NCBI GenBank assembly: GCA_900473685.1
Contig: UCNE01000017.1
Location: 79,749-143,748, forward strand
Length of the DNA stretch: 64,000 nucleotides
Origin: Hyphomicrobiales bacterium
GTDB lineage: Bacteria; Pseudomonadota; Alphaproteobacteria; Rhizobiales; Rhizobiaceae
Direction of reading: 5' to 3'
Of this stretch, positions 44,449 to 53,711 are shown piece after piece. Within the stretch, counting starts at the first letter, position 1; each line of letters starts with the position of its first letter. The position numbers were made by a program, and so were the translations under genes. Below the pieces are notes generated by a model, which saw only the letters and a program-made list of their open reading frames with translations, made no database searches and had not been told where the DNA came from.

Positions 44449-45141
44449 TTAAAAATCGAGGTCGGCGTAATGGGAAACCGGGGTAACCCCACGAACACGC
44501 TCGGCCAGCAGCGGACGGAAAGACGGCCGCGACTTCAGGCGCTGGTACCAGTCCTTGACGGCCGGGACTTCCGACCAGTCGATTTCGCCGAGATAATCCA
44601 GCACCGAGACGGCGGCCGCAGCGGCCAGATCGGCATAGGACAGCCTATCACCGGCCAGATAGGTCCGCGAGCCCGCTAGCCATCCCAGGTATTTCAGGTG
44701 CTGGCGGATATTCGAGCGAGATGTGCGCAGCATTTTCGAGTCCGGCGCGCCGCCACCCTGATCCGGCGTCATCTGCAGCTTGAAGATACGCTCGCGAACC
44801 AGAGGCCGCGTCACGTCCGCTTCCATCTTCTGCAGGAACCACTCGACCAAGCGGCGGATTTCGGCGCGCTGGAAGGGGTCTTCGGCCAAAAGCCGCCGAT
44901 CGCGCTTCAGAACACCGTTGGTCTCGTCGAGATATTCCGAAATCACCATCGCCCCACAGAGCGCCCGCATGCTGTCATCGACATAAACCGGCAATGTGCC
45001 AGCCGGATTGAGCGTCAGGAAATCCCGCCGCTTTTCCCAGGGCTGCTCCTCTGCCAGTTCCGTCTGATAGCCGTATTCGGACAGGATCAGGCGGACGAAC
45101 CGGGAGGATGTGGACATCGGGTGGTGATAAAGTGTCGGCAT
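44449..45141 (-). CDS. fzlA: FzlA-type GST-fold cell-division protein
   Basis: 230 residues, the length I recall for Caulobacter FzlA. GST-like N-terminal fold MPTLYHHPMSTSSRFVRLIL, then ALNPAG-like TLNPAGTLPVYVDD and ALCGAMVISEYLDE, a helical C-terminal domain, and a distinctive tail ending VSHYADLDF; the acidic/aromatic tail is a hallmark of this family. FzlA binds FtsZ filaments and is needed for constriction in alphaproteobacteria; it is not a GST enzyme. It lies upstream of queG and is divergent from uppP, an envelope gene. A plain GST remains the alternative. Confidence 0.8.
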   Translation of the reverse strand: MPTLYHHPMSTSSRFVRLILSEYGYQTELAEEQPWEKRRDFLTLNPAGTLPVYVDDSMRALCGAMVISEYLDETNGVLKRDRRLLAEDPFQRAEIRRLVEWFLQKMEADVTRPLVRERIFKLQMTPDQGGGAPDSKMLRTSRSNIRQHLKYLGWLAGSRTYLAGDRLSYADLAAAAAVSVLDYLGEIDWSEVPAVKDWYQRLKSRPSFRPLLAERVRGVTPVSHYADLDF

Positions 45142-45319
45142 AAGCTATCGGATTTCGTCAGTTCGGTTGGGAGGGGATGGGTTTGCCGTGGCGGTTTCGT
45201 CTGGCCATGGTGTGTTAGAAAAAGCTATAGGAACTTGCTGCCGCAAACACAAGCGAATCAGCCAATGCCCTTCGTTGGCCCCAGAGCCTAACCTCCAATG
45301 CTTCAGGGAAGCTTAATTC

Positions 45320-46126
45320 ATGGCCGATCAATCGATCATCAGTGCGCTTATCCTTGGCCTTATCGAAGGCCTGACCGAATTCATTCCGGTATCGTCTACC
45401 GCCCATGTCCTGCTCGCCGGACATTTCCTCGGCTTCAAGTCCCCCGGCAATACCTTTGCCGTCCTCATCCAGCTCGGCGCGATCCTCGCCATCCTGCTGG
45501 TCTATTTCCAGCGGCTGCTCTCCATCGCGCTGGCCCTGCCCAACAGCGCCAAGGCAAGGCGGTTCGTGCTGTCGATCCTGTTCGCCTTCCTGCCGGCAGC
45601 CGTGATCGGCGCCATCGCACATGACTTCATCAAGACAGTCCTGTTCGAAACGCCGATGCTGATCTGCGTCGTGCTGATCATCGGCGGCGTCATTCTCTAT
45701 GCGATCGATCGCATGCCGCTGAAGCCGATATATCGCGATGTCATGGATTATCCACCCTCGCTTGCCTTCAAGATCGGCTTGTTCCAGTGCCTGGCAATGA
45801 TCCCCGGCACCTCCCGCTCGGGCGCCACCATCGCCGGAGCCCTGCTGATGGGAACCGACAAGCGTTCTGCCGCAGAATTCTCATTCTTCCTGGCGATGCC
45901 AACGATGCTCGGCGCCTTCACGCTTGATCTCTACAAGAACCGGGCCGCCCTCGACTTCAACGATGCGACGCTGATCGCCGTCGGCTTCATCGCCGCCTTT
46001 GTCTCAGCGCTGCTGGTGGTGCGCTCGCTCTTGAACTTCGTCTCCAGCCGCGGCTTCGCGCCGTTTGCCATCTGGCGCATCCTCGTCGGCACGGCCGGCC
46101 TCATCGGGCTCTGGCTGTTCGGCTAA
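45320..46126 (+). CDS. uppP: Undecaprenyl-diphosphatase (UppP/BacA)
   Basis: 268 residues with about eight membrane helices. Diagnostic motifs are [21 protein letters not shown], with catalytic Glu residues (the family usually has SSTGH, here SSTAH), and [20 protein letters not shown], with catalytic Arg. It recycles undecaprenyl pyrophosphate to the monophosphate carrier for peptidoglycan and other surface polymers, and confers bacitracin tolerance. The 178-bp gap to the divergent fzlA holds both promoters; no operon partner follows. Confidence 0.96.
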   Translation: MADQSIISALILGLIEGLTEFIPVSSTAHVLLAGHFLGFKSPGNTFAVLIQLGAILAILLVYFQRLLSIALALPNSAKARRFVLSILFAFLPAAVIGAIAHDFIKTVLFETPMLICVVLIIGGVILYAIDRMPLKPIYRDVMDYPPSLAFKIGLFQCLAMIPGTSRSGATIAGALLMGTDKRSAAEFSFFLAMPTMLGAFTLDLYKNRAALDFNDATLIAVGFIAAFVSALLVVRSLLNFVSSRGFAPFAIWRILVGTAGLIGLWLFG

Positions 46127-46132
46127 GCCAAT

Positions 46133-46171
46133 AAAAAACCGCATGCACCTCAGTGAAGAGAGTGCATGCGG
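46133..46171 (-). terminator. Rho-independent terminator of the small secreted-protein gene
   Basis: Read on the minus strand: a perfect 10-bp stem, CCGCATGCAC / GTGCATGCGG (46139-46148 and 46162-46171), followed by TTTTTT (46133-46138). It serves the gene at 46219-46383. On the plus strand it is followed by CCCC, so it is not a canonical end for uppP. Confidence 0.85.
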
Positions 46172-46218
46172 CCCCTGGCCCCCGCCATAGTCTGGCCGCC
46201 CTCGTAGGGCGGAAACTC

Positions 46219-46383
46219 TTATTCGCCGGCGAGCGTGCCGATCGACGCTGTCGTGCAAGGATCAACGCCATAGGCCGGTGCGCAGCTGCCATGATTGCTG
46301 GCGACCGTCTTCGGCGCAGCGAAGGATCCAGCCAGGATAATAAGTGCCGCGCACGCAAAGAAAATCGCGATCGACTTGCCCAT
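46219..46383 (-). CDS. Small secreted protein, unknown function
   Basis: 54 residues from ATG 46383. It starts MGKSIAIFFACAALIILAGS, a signal peptide or membrane anchor, then a short tail with two Cys (HGSCAPAYGVDPCTTASIG) that could form a disulphide. From memory, near-identical small proteins occur in other rhizobia. A strong terminator 48 bp downstream supports it as a real, separately transcribed gene. No function is known. Confidence 0.75.
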   Translation of the reverse strand: MGKSIAIFFACAALIILAGSFAAPKTVASNHGSCAPAYGVDPCTTASIGTLAGE

Positions 46384-46565
46384 AAAAAATGTGCCTCTCA
46401 AGGTGATGTGACGGCGCCGGTTGTTCCTTGGGTGAACGATGCGGCGCGGCTGCTGTGTATGTGCTGGAACTGCCGTTATCAATATCGATACATGTTGAAT
46501 CGACGGTAAAGACCAATCGCTTTTTTAAGTGAGGCAGAACTGCAACGTTTTATTCTGCGACGGTC

Positions 46566-46598
46566 AAAAAGAAACCGCCGGTGGATGCCGGCGGTTTC
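46566..46598 (-). terminator. Rho-independent terminator of the NDUFA9-like gene
   Basis: A perfect 11-bp stem, GAAACCGCCGG / CCGGCGGTTTC (46571-46581 and 46588-46598), with a 6-nt loop, followed on the minus strand by TTTTT (46566-46570). It lies 35 bp after the end of the gene at 46634. Confidence 0.85.
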
Positions 46599-46633
46599 TC
46601 TTGCAGTCTATTTTCAACCTGTGGGCGGCGCGA

Positions 46634-47614
46634 TCAGGCGGCGCTGCCGGACCGGGAATACTGGCCCTGCGGACGGTAGCGGACCACATAGGATGGCAGA
46701 ACGGCCTCGACCGAAGTCGGCGCGATGCCGAATGCCTGCAGTGTCCGTCCTTCGGTCTGCGCATTTGCGGACACGACATTGTCGCTCTTCAACAGCGTGA
46801 CCTGATCGGACGTCAGCGGCGGCGTGATGAACGGCACCAGCGATGCAATGGAACCGATCATCGATGCGATACCGAAGGGGACCGGCAGCAAGGTGCGCTT
46901 GCGATCGATCGTCTTCATGAGGATTTCGAGACAGTTCTTGAAGGTCAGGACTTCCGGGCCGCCGATCTCGTAGATCTTGCCCTTGGCAACCTTGCCTTCG
47001 ACAGACTTGGCAACCGCTTCGGCAACGTCGGTGACATAGACCGGCTGGAACGCGGTTTCGCCACCGCCAACGAGCGGCAGCACCGGCGAGAAGCGCGACA
47101 TTTCGGCAAACTTGTTGAAGAAACCGTCTTCCGGTCCGAAAACAATCGACGGCCGCAGGATCACGGCATCCGGAACCGTCTCCAGGATCGCCCTTTCGGC
47201 GCGGCCCTTGCTGCGAGCATAAAGCGATTCAGCATTGGCATCGGCGCCGATAGCGGACACATGCGTCAATGTCGCGCCAGTACCGCGTGCGGCCTCGGCG
47301 ACGGCCCGGGCGCCAAAATCCTGGACCGAATCGAATGTGTTGCGGCCGGTCTCGAACAGGATGCCGACGCAGTTGACGACATGATCGGAACCATGAACCG
47401 CCGCATCGACCGACTTACGGTAGCGCAGGTTGGCCTGAACGAAGGAAATCTGCCCAACATTGCCCAGGGGCTGCAGGAAACCTGCAAGATCCGGGCGGCG
47501 AACGGCGACGCGAATGCGAAAGCCGCGCTTGGCCAAAGCCCGCACGACATGCCGGCCGACAAACCCGGAACCGCCAAAAACGGTGACGAGCGGCGGGAGA
47601 TTGGACAAAGTCAT
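46634..47614 (-). CDS. Complex I NDUFA9-like NAD(P)-binding protein
   Basis: 326 residues. Atypical SDR fold: VTVFGGSGFVGRHVVRALAKRG is the dinucleotide motif, NCVGILFETGRNTF follows, then HVSAIGADANAESLYARSKG and ILRPSIVFGPEDGFFNKFAEM, the pattern of the 'complex I NDUFA9 subunit family'. In mitochondria the homologue binds NADPH in complex I; the bacterial role is unclear, with quinone/lipid or stress links proposed. It is monocistronic, ended by a strong terminator. Confidence 0.92.
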   Translation of the reverse strand: MTLSNLPPLVTVFGGSGFVGRHVVRALAKRGFRIRVAVRRPDLAGFLQPLGNVGQISFVQANLRYRKSVDAAVHGSDHVVNCVGILFETGRNTFDSVQDFGARAVAEAARGTGATLTHVSAIGADANAESLYARSKGRAERAILETVPDAVILRPSIVFGPEDGFFNKFAEMSRFSPVLPLVGGGETAFQPVYVTDVAEAVAKSVEGKVAKGKIYEIGGPEVLTFKNCLEILMKTIDRKRTLLPVPFGIASMIGSIASLVPFITPPLTSDQVTLLKSDNVVSANAQTEGRTLQAFGIAPTSVEAVLPSYVVRYRPQGQYSRSGSAA

Positions 47615-47735
47615 GGCACAGGCACTCCTGATCTGCAGTATGGTGTATATGAGCTACATAGCCCAATCATCGGGCGACGGGAAGGATTATCGCCACGGCT
47701 TTGCTGCCGCTTTCCGCCGCAGTTGCTGCAGTGCA

Positions 47736-48023
47736 TCAGATGCCTTCGACGACGACCATTTCGGCATCGGCGCATTGTTGGCGGATGCCGGCGGCGACCT
47801 GATATTCCGGGGAATTGTAGCAATCGATCGCGGCCTGCAGCGACGGGAACTCGATCACCACGTTGCGGCCACGCACATCGCCCTCCAGACGCTGAAACGG
47901 GCCGCCCCGCGCCAGGAAGTTTGCACCAAACGTCTCGAATGCCGGCTTGGCGGCAGAAACATAATCCTTGTAACGCTCGGCATCGCGGACATCGACCCGC
48001 GCAATCCAATAGCCCTTGGCCAT
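47736..48023 (-). CDS. DUF1330 family protein
   Basis: 95 residues from ATG 48023 (GGGAGA upstream). It is a ferredoxin-like dimeric alpha/beta-barrel fold of DUF1330: KGYWIARVDVRDAERYKDYV, FLARGGPFQRLEGDVRGRNVV, then EFPSLQAAIDCYNSPEYQ. Family members are small cytoplasmic proteins of unknown function. The longer upstream frame is unlikely to be translated. It is a single gene, divergent from a secreted beta-helix protein. Confidence 0.92.
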   Translation of the reverse strand: MAKGYWIARVDVRDAERYKDYVSAAKPAFETFGANFLARGGPFQRLEGDVRGRNVVIEFPSLQAAIDCYNSPEYQVAAGIRQQCADAEMVVVEGI

Positions 48024-48172
48024 GGCAATCTCCCTCAATTCGTCGCAAGCCAGAATTATCGCTCCAGCTTCTTCCGTCAAATCGCTTGAACGGTCAAGAT
48101 GGAGGAGACTTCCCACAGAAGTGCGACAGCTTCAAAACCGGCACATCAGCCACAGAATCCGGAAGAGCAAGC

Positions 48173-49237
48173 ATGTTTTCCTACAGGCCCATTGCAGCAT
48201 TCACCGGCTTAATGCTTGCCCTGCTCCTTAATCCCAGCGCCCCCCTTGCCAAGCCCACACAATGCAGCGCCGGCATCTACAGCACTGTCAAAGCTGCGGC
48301 GACAAAGCAGGATGCAAGCGTCAAACTCCATTGTGACCTGACCTTGTCACCCGGCGACACCATTACCAAACGCCTGGTCTTCTCCGGCGCTGCGGCGTCG
48401 GGAGTGACACTCGACTGCAAGGGCGCGACACTTGACGGCACGCGCGGATCGATCAATTTCGGCAAGCCGGCCATACTGATCCGCTCCACCAAGAACGAAA
48501 ACGGCGGCTGGAGCGCACCGTCGGACATCACCGTGCGCAACTGCGTGATCAAGGGCGCGCTTCGCCTTCAGGGTCTGGGGGCCAACGGCCAGGCCAAGGA
48601 GGTGCAATTGTCCTCGTTGACACCCGATCATACGGCACATGCGCAGGCATCAGCCCCTTCGCGTGTCCTGCTCTCCGACCTGACCTTCATAGCCGATGGC
48701 AAGATTCCGCTCTATGTCGGTCCCGGTGTGACCGGCGTCACTCTGGAAAAGTCGTCCTTTGCGGGCAGAAGCAACGGCCTTGCCGTCTATCTCGATGCCG
48801 AATCGGCGCGCAATACGTTCAGCGGAAATCAGTTTGGCGTCACCGGCAAGCGCGAGCAGATCGCCATCGACGGCTCCGCCGACAATACGATCACCGGAAA
48901 CAGTTTCGATAATCCGGTGAGTGGCGGCATTTTCGTCTACCGCAACTGCGGCGAAGGCGGAACGATCCGCCACCAGAAACCACAGCGCAACACGATTTCC
49001 GGCAACACGTTCAAGTACGAAATGCTATTCTTGGCAAAGCCCGCCGTCTGGCTGAACTCACGCAATGGCGCACAACGCTATTGCTTCCGGGATTCCGCGC
49101 ACCCATTCGGCAGCAGCCTCAGCACGCAGGATTTCGCGCAATTCAACACCGTGACAGGTAACCACCTGATCGGTGGTGGCGCCTCTCTCATCCGCAATAC
49201 CGATCCGAGCAACCGGGTCGAAGACAACGGTAAGTGA
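48173..49237 (+). CDS. Secreted right-handed parallel beta-helix protein
   Basis: 354 residues from ATG 48173 (GGAAGAGC upstream), although the frame is open far upstream. Signal peptide FTGLMLALLLNPSAPLA, cleavage near LAK. Repeating beta-helix rungs are visible: GVTLDCKGATLDGT, ITVRNCVIKG, LLSDLTFIADG, NTFSGNQFGVTG, NTITGNSFDNPVSGG and NTISGNTFKYEM (pectin-lyase/NosD style). Cysteines 31, 54 and 83 could form disulphides. It may bind or cleave polysaccharide; no catalytic triad is evident. It is convergent with pyrF, directly abutting. Confidence 0.85.
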   Translation: MFSYRPIAAFTGLMLALLLNPSAPLAKPTQCSAGIYSTVKAAATKQDASVKLHCDLTLSPGDTITKRLVFSGAAASGVTLDCKGATLDGTRGSINFGKPAILIRSTKNENGGWSAPSDITVRNCVIKGALRLQGLGANGQAKEVQLSSLTPDHTAHAQASAPSRVLLSDLTFIADGKIPLYVGPGVTGVTLEKSSFAGRSNGLAVYLDAESARNTFSGNQFGVTGKREQIAIDGSADNTITGNSFDNPVSGGIFVYRNCGEGGTIRHQKPQRNTISGNTFKYEMLFLAKPAVWLNSRNGAQRYCFRDSAHPFGSSLSTQDFAQFNTVTGNHLIGGGASLIRNTDPSNRVEDNGK

Positions 49238-49936
49238 TCAGAGCACGCCGTTCATTTCAGCGAGGATAGCCCGGGCCGCGGCCTGCGGATCGACGGCCTT
49301 GACGATCGGGCGGGCGACGACGAGATGGCTGGAACCGGCGCGCAGGGCATCGGCGGGGGTCATGACGCGCTTCTGGTCGCCCTTGTCGCTGCCGGCTGGG
49401 CGGATGCCTGGGGTGACAATCGCCATGTCCGGGCCAACGATCTTGCGGACTGCGGAAGACTCTTCGGCCGAGCAGACGATACCGCCCATGCCGGCGGCGC
49501 GGGCCTGTTCGGCTCGGCGCAGCACCAGCGTATGGGGATCGTATTCGTAACCGGCGTCGATGACGTCCTGCTCGTCCATCGAAGTCAGGACGGTGACGCC
49601 GAGCAGGCAGAGATCAGAGCCTTTCGCCGCTTCCACGGCCGCCCGCATCGCCTTCGGGTAGGCGTGCAGCGTCAGCATCGACATGCCCATCTTGGCGATG
49701 TTCTCGACGCCCTTGGCAACCGTGTTGTCGATATCGAGCAATTTCATGTCGAGGAAGATCTTCTTGTCGTCTGCTGCCAGATCGCGGGCGAATTCCAGGC
49801 CGCCGGCGAAAGCCAGCTGGTAGCCGATCTTGTAGAACAGCACGTCATCGCCAAGCGCTTTGACGATAGTTTCTGCTTCGCCGATGGTCGGGATATCAAG
49901 GCCGACGATCAGCCGGTCGCGCGCGGTTGCAGTCAT
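49238..49936 (-). CDS. pyrF: Orotidine 5'-phosphate decarboxylase
   Basis: 232 residues from ATG 49936, placed 8 bp after AAGGA; ATG 49945 is the alternative. Active-site segments are [32 protein letters not shown] with the Asp-Lys-x-x-Asp tetrad (DMKLLDID), [10 protein letters not shown], and the phosphate-binding [17 protein letters not shown]. It makes UMP from OMP. Its start lies within the 3' end of the histidine phosphatase gene (4-bp overlap), so the two are coupled. Confidence 0.97.
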   Translation of the reverse strand: MTATARDRLIVGLDIPTIGEAETIVKALGDDVLFYKIGYQLAFAGGLEFARDLAADDKKIFLDMKLLDIDNTVAKGVENIAKMGMSMLTLHAYPKAMRAAVEAAKGSDLCLLGVTVLTSMDEQDVIDAGYEYDPHTLVLRRAEQARAAGMGGIVCSAEESSAVRKIVGPDMAIVTPGIRPAGSDKGDQKRVMTPADALRAGSSHLVVARPIVKAVDPQAAARAILAEMNGVL

Positions 49937-50523
49937 TGTTGCCATCCTTGCCAGAATTCCATGGCGGTCCAGTCGCATGCAAGGGAACGGTCCGCAAGGG
50001 AAAATGCGTAAAGGCAGCCGCCACCCGCCAGCTGATCGTGACAGCGTGAAATCGGCAGGCCGGCCAGATGGCATTTCAGCAGAGTGCCGACGCCGCCATG
50101 CCCGACAAAGGCAATCGGCTGGGCCGGATCATGCCGGTCCAGGATGGATGTGACCGCCGTCACAATCCGTTTCTGAGCATCAACTGCCCGCTCCCAGCCA
50201 TGAAAACTCTGCTCGGGGTTGGCGAAAAACCAGTTCGCGGCCTTCTCGAATTCCTCGGGCACCAGAAAGCCGGTGGCCGACCGGTCGTTCTCGCCGGAAT
50301 GCTCCAGGACTTCCACCTCGATACCGCCCGAACGCGCAAGGATCGCGGCCGTTTCCAGCGCCTTGGTCTCATCGCTGGACAGGATGCGGGAAAGCTGGCG
50401 GGTCCAGCTGCACTGCGCCGTCTTTTCCGCGCGCGCGGTGCCGGTCTCGGACAGCCCCCAGCGCGGAACCGACACATCCGGCTCCAGACGGATTTGCGGA
50501 TGGGTAATATAAACGCCGAACAT
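49933..50523 (-). CDS. Histidine phosphatase-like protein with altered RHG motif
   Basis: 196 residues. The fold matches the phosphoglycerate-mutase/SixA family: N-terminal [12 protein letters not shown], mid [16 protein letters not shown] with Arg/Glu positions, and late [17 protein letters not shown] with the second catalytic His. The usual LxRHG is replaced by ITHPQ, so the phospho-acceptor His remains but its Arg and Gly partners are lost. Activity may be altered. It overlaps pyrF by 4 bp, and pmtA lies 9 bp upstream, so the three may form an operon. Confidence 0.85.
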   Translation of the reverse strand: MFGVYITHPQIRLEPDVSVPRWGLSETGTARAEKTAQCSWTRQLSRILSSDETKALETAAILARSGGIEVEVLEHSGENDRSATGFLVPEEFEKAANWFFANPEQSFHGWERAVDAQKRIVTAVTSILDRHDPAQPIAFVGHGGVGTLLKCHLAGLPISRCHDQLAGGGCLYAFSLADRSLACDWTAMEFWQGWQQ

Positions 50524-50532
50524 CGCCAGCCC

Positions 50533-51129
50533 TTAATGCGACTTGCGATAAACCCACAGCTGTGCGGGCGGAATGTTGCGCACGACGAAATCATAATGGG
50601 AAATCTGATAGCGATCCGGCATGGCGACGACAGGCGACAGCGGGCCATAGGAAATCTGGATGACCGGGCGGCCGACGGGGATGCGCGACAGCAGATCGTC
50701 GATCAGCGAAACGCGCATGTGCATCGGAAAATTCAAAAGCGGCACGGCGGAAATGACACTGTCGAATTGTTGGTCGCGGCGTGGACCGAGCGTCTTGTCG
50801 AGATCAAAGGCATCGCCGTTGATGAAATCGACATCCGGATAGGTCTTGACCAGATGCTGGTAAAAATCGGTGGAAAATTCGACCGACACCAGGTTTTCCG
50901 GCTGAACACCCTTTTGCAGGATCGCCTTGGTGATGACGCCGGTGCCAGGCCCAAGCTCAAGAACGGGCAGACCTGAATGCGGATTGACGACGCTGGCCAT
51001 TCGCCGGGCGGTGATGCCGGATGTCGGCACGATCGAGCCGACAGCCTTCATATTGCTTCGCCAGCCCTTGAAGAAGCGTATTTCCTCGTCGAATTTCTTG
51101 CCAAAGCGCTCTTTCAGACGAAAATTCAT
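50533..51129 (-). CDS. pmtA: Phospholipid N-methyltransferase PmtA (rhizobial type)
   Basis: 198 residues from ATG 51129. The N-terminal amphipathic segment NFRLKERFGKKFDEEIRFFK leads into GSIVPTSGITARRMASVV, a PmtA hallmark, then the SAM site LPVLELGPGTGVITKAIL and DFINGDAFDLDKTLG. The enzyme methylates phosphatidylethanolamine to phosphatidylcholine at the membrane, important in plant-associated bacteria. Its 3' neighbours are the histidine phosphatase and pyrF on the same strand. Confidence 0.9.
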   Translation of the reverse strand: MNFRLKERFGKKFDEEIRFFKGWRSNMKAVGSIVPTSGITARRMASVVNPHSGLPVLELGPGTGVITKAILQKGVQPENLVSVEFSTDFYQHLVKTYPDVDFINGDAFDLDKTLGPRRDQQFDSVISAVPLLNFPMHMRVSLIDDLLSRIPVGRPVIQISYGPLSPVVAMPDRYQISHYDFVVRNIPPAQLWVYRKSH

Positions 51130-51354
51130 GCGTATCTCCAGCAAAACATCGTCTGCACCCAAAAGGCTTCATGCCTGCCGGCGCAAACGCAGCATCTCCA
51201 ACTCCGAAATGATTATGTGTTGCCCTTAGCGACAAAAACAAGTCATTTCGCGTCATTATATTAGTCTGCCAACAACTGCTGCTTCACTCGTGTGGCAATT
51301 AGCATACGGACCGGTCCGGACCGGCGCGTTTTACCGCCGGATCAACCGCATACG

Positions 51355-51379
51355 AAAACGGCCGGATCAAATCCGGCCG
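51355..51379 (-). terminator. Rho-independent terminator of dnaN
   Basis: Stem CGGCCGGAT / ATCCGGCCG (51359-51367 and 51371-51379), with a 3-nt loop and TTTT on the minus strand at 51355-51358. It lies 25 bp after the dnaN stop. The rest of the 275-bp gap to pmtA holds GGACCGGTCC near 51308-51317 and no gene. Confidence 0.8.
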
Positions 51380-51404
51380 CGTTCCATCTCGAATACCTCC
51401 GGGC

Positions 51405-52523
51405 CTAAACCCGCATCGGCATCAGAACATAAAGCGCATCATCGCCGGCCATGTCGCGCACCAGCGTCGGCGAGCCGGCATCGGCCAGCATGAAAACGGC
51501 ATCGGTGCCGGACAGCTGGGCCGTGATATCGAGCAGGTATTTGGCGTTGAAGCCGATTTCCAGCGGATCGCTGTCATAGCCGACAGGAAGCTCTTCCGTG
51601 GCGCTGCCCGAATCCGGATTGTTGACGGTCAGCGTCAGCTGTCCGTCCGACAGTGCCAGCTTGACGGCGCGGCCGCGCTCGGACGAAATCGTCGAGACGC
51701 GGTCAACGGCCTGGGCGAAGGATTGGCAATCGATCTTCAGTTCCTTGTCGTTATTGGCAGGAATGACACGCTGGTAATCCGGGAACGTGCCGTCGATCAG
51801 CTTCGAGGTCATGATGATCGAGCCGATCGTCAAGCGGATCTTGGCATCCGACACTTCGACGGTGACGACGACATCCGGGTTATCGACCAGCTTCTGCAAC
51901 TCGCTGACGGTCTTGCGCGGAATGATGATGCCCGGCATGCCTTCCGAACCCGACGGGGCTTCGAGGTCGGCGCGGGCAAGACGATGGCCGTCGGTGGCGA
52001 CGGCGCGCAGTTTCAGCTGGCCCTTGCTTTCGATCGTGTGGATATAGATGCCGTTCAGGTAATAGCGGGTCTCTTCCGTCGAGATCGCAAACTGAGTGCG
52101 ATCGATCAGCATCTTCAGGTCCGTCGCCTTGATGCGGAAGGTGTGGGTGAAGGCACCGGCGGTCAGGTCCGGGAAATCGGACTGCGGCAGGCATTGCAGC
52201 GAGAATTTCGAGCGGCCGGACTGGACCGTCATCGCCGTGCCTTCGGCATTGGTGGCAAGCGCCACTTCCGAACCATCCGGCAGCTTGCGGACGATATCGT
52301 AGAGCAGGTGCGCCGGCACCGTCGTCGCGCCGGGCGTCTCGACCTGCGCCGGGGTCGCTTCGGTGATTTCGAGGTCGAGGTCGGTTGCCTTCATTTCGAG
52401 GCTGGCACCGTCGGAGCGCAGAAGCACGTTCGAGAGGATCGGAATGGTATTGCGACGCTCGACCACGCGGTGAACGTGGTTCAGCGACTTCAGGAGATTG
52501 GACCGCTCGAGAGTAATGCGCAT
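51405..52523 (-). CDS. dnaN: DNA polymerase III beta subunit (sliding clamp)
   Basis: 372 residues, full length. It has the three-domain clamp pattern: MRITLERSNLLKSLNHVHRV, VERRNTIPILSNVLL, then HTFRIKATDLKMLIDRTQFAISTEETRYYLNGIY and ATDGHRLARADLE, ending DDALYVLMPMRV. The dimer ring tethers polymerase III to DNA. It is isolated here from dnaA and recF, as is usual in rhizobia. It is divergent from rsmI, with 258 bp between them. Confidence 0.98.
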   Translation of the reverse strand: MRITLERSNLLKSLNHVHRVVERRNTIPILSNVLLRSDGASLEMKATDLDLEITEATPAQVETPGATTVPAHLLYDIVRKLPDGSEVALATNAEGTAMTVQSGRSKFSLQCLPQSDFPDLTAGAFTHTFRIKATDLKMLIDRTQFAISTEETRYYLNGIYIHTIESKGQLKLRAVATDGHRLARADLEAPSGSEGMPGIIIPRKTVSELQKLVDNPDVVVTVEVSDAKIRLTIGSIIMTSKLIDGTFPDYQRVIPANNDKELKIDCQSFAQAVDRVSTISSERGRAVKLALSDGQLTLTVNNPDSGSATEELPVGYDSDPLEIGFNAKYLLDITAQLSGTDAVFMLADAGSPTLVRDMAGDDALYVLMPMRV

Positions 52524-52781
52524 GAGATGCTACCGCTTTCAACCATCGCCGGGCGGACCGCGCCTCCCGGCTTGAACTTTAAAAGTGTCCCCTTTCGGAC
52601 GGGGAAGATGTGGACGGGCAAAATGGCAGAAACAAGCCGTCAAAAGCAAGAGGTAACGGTGGTTGAGCCCCAGTAATGTTTGCATTGCCGCAAATCCGCG
52701 GCTCTTGCCGAACTGCTGCCGCTCACCCATAAAGACCGGGCGCCGGATTAACGGCAGGCAAAGGCATGAGGGCATACCGTT

Positions 52782-53711
52782 TTGGAAAAGCAGGCATCGG
52801 GCGAAACGCAGACGAACGAGCGGCAGAAGAGCTACCGCCTGCACAATGTCGCGGTGCCCGCACGGCCGCTGGAACCGGCGCTCTACCTGGTCGCAACGCC
52901 GATCGGCAATCTCTCCGACATTACCCTGCGTGCCCTGGAAACATTGGCTGGAGCCGATGTGCTCGCCTGCGAGGACACCCGTGTCACCCGCGTGCTTCTC
53001 GACCGCTACGGCATCGTCAACCGGCCCTATGCCTATCACGAATACAATGCCAACGAGGTTGGTCCGAAGCTTCTGGCGGCGCTCGACGAAGGCAAGTCCG
53101 TCGCCCTCGTCTCCGATGCCGGGACGCCGCTGGTCTCCGATCCGGGCTACCGGCTCGGCCAGATCGCCATCGAGGCTGGTCACCGGGTGATACCGATCCC
53201 TGGGGCTTCCGCGCCGCTCGCAGCGCTTGTCGGCTCCGGCCTTCCCAATGATGCCTTCCTGTTTGCGGGCTTCCTGCCCTCCAAGGACAAGGCACGGCGT
53301 GATCGCTTCGCCGAGCTTGCCAATGTTCCGGCAACCCTGATGTTCTTTGAATCGCCGCACCGGATCGCAGCCGCCATCGTTGCCGCTCACGACGTGCTGG
53401 GTGGCGAACGGCGTGCCTCGGTCTGCCGCGAATTGACCAAGACCTTCGAGGAATTCCGCCGCGGCACGCTGGCCGAACTCAAGGCGTTTTATGATGAAGG
53501 CGCCACCGTCAAGGGCGAGATCGTGCTGGTCATCGGCCCGCCGGATGCACCTGCGGCACCGGAGGCCGACGATGTCGATGCCATCCTCATCAAACTCGTC
53601 AAGGATATGTCGACCGGCAAGGCAGCGACAGAGGCGGCGAAACAGACCGGCCTCAACCGCAAGGAACTCTACGACCGGCTGCTGGAGCTCAAAGACCGGG
53701 ATGAAACCTGA
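52782..53711 (+). CDS. rsmI: 16S rRNA (cytidine1402-2'-O)-methyltransferase RsmI
   Basis: 309 residues with a TTG start at 52782. RsmI motifs: [54 protein letters not shown], and [18 protein letters not shown], with FESPHRI in the C-terminal half. The N-terminal 30 residues are poorly conserved, so a later start is possible. It methylates the 2'-O of C1402 in the ribosomal decoding centre. It overlaps yraN by 11 bp. Confidence 0.96.
   Translation: MEKQASGETQTNERQKSYRLHNVAVPARPLEPALYLVATPIGNLSDITLRALETLAGADVLACEDTRVTRVLLDRYGIVNRPYAYHEYNANEVGPKLLAALDEGKSVALVSDAGTPLVSDPGYRLGQIAIEAGHRVIPIPGASAPLAALVGSGLPNDAFLFAGFLPSKDKARRDRFAELANVPATLMFFESPHRIAAAIVAAHDVLGGERRASVCRELTKTFEEFRRGTLAELKAFYDEGATVKGEIVLVIGPPDAPAAPEADDVDAILIKLVKDMSTGKAATEAAKQTGLNRKELYDRLLELKDRDET

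Noticed and set aside
46529..48172. Very long plus-strand frame upstream of the beta-helix gene
   Set aside because: It is antisense to the NDUFA9-like and DUF1330 genes and has no family features; the signal peptide starts at 48173.
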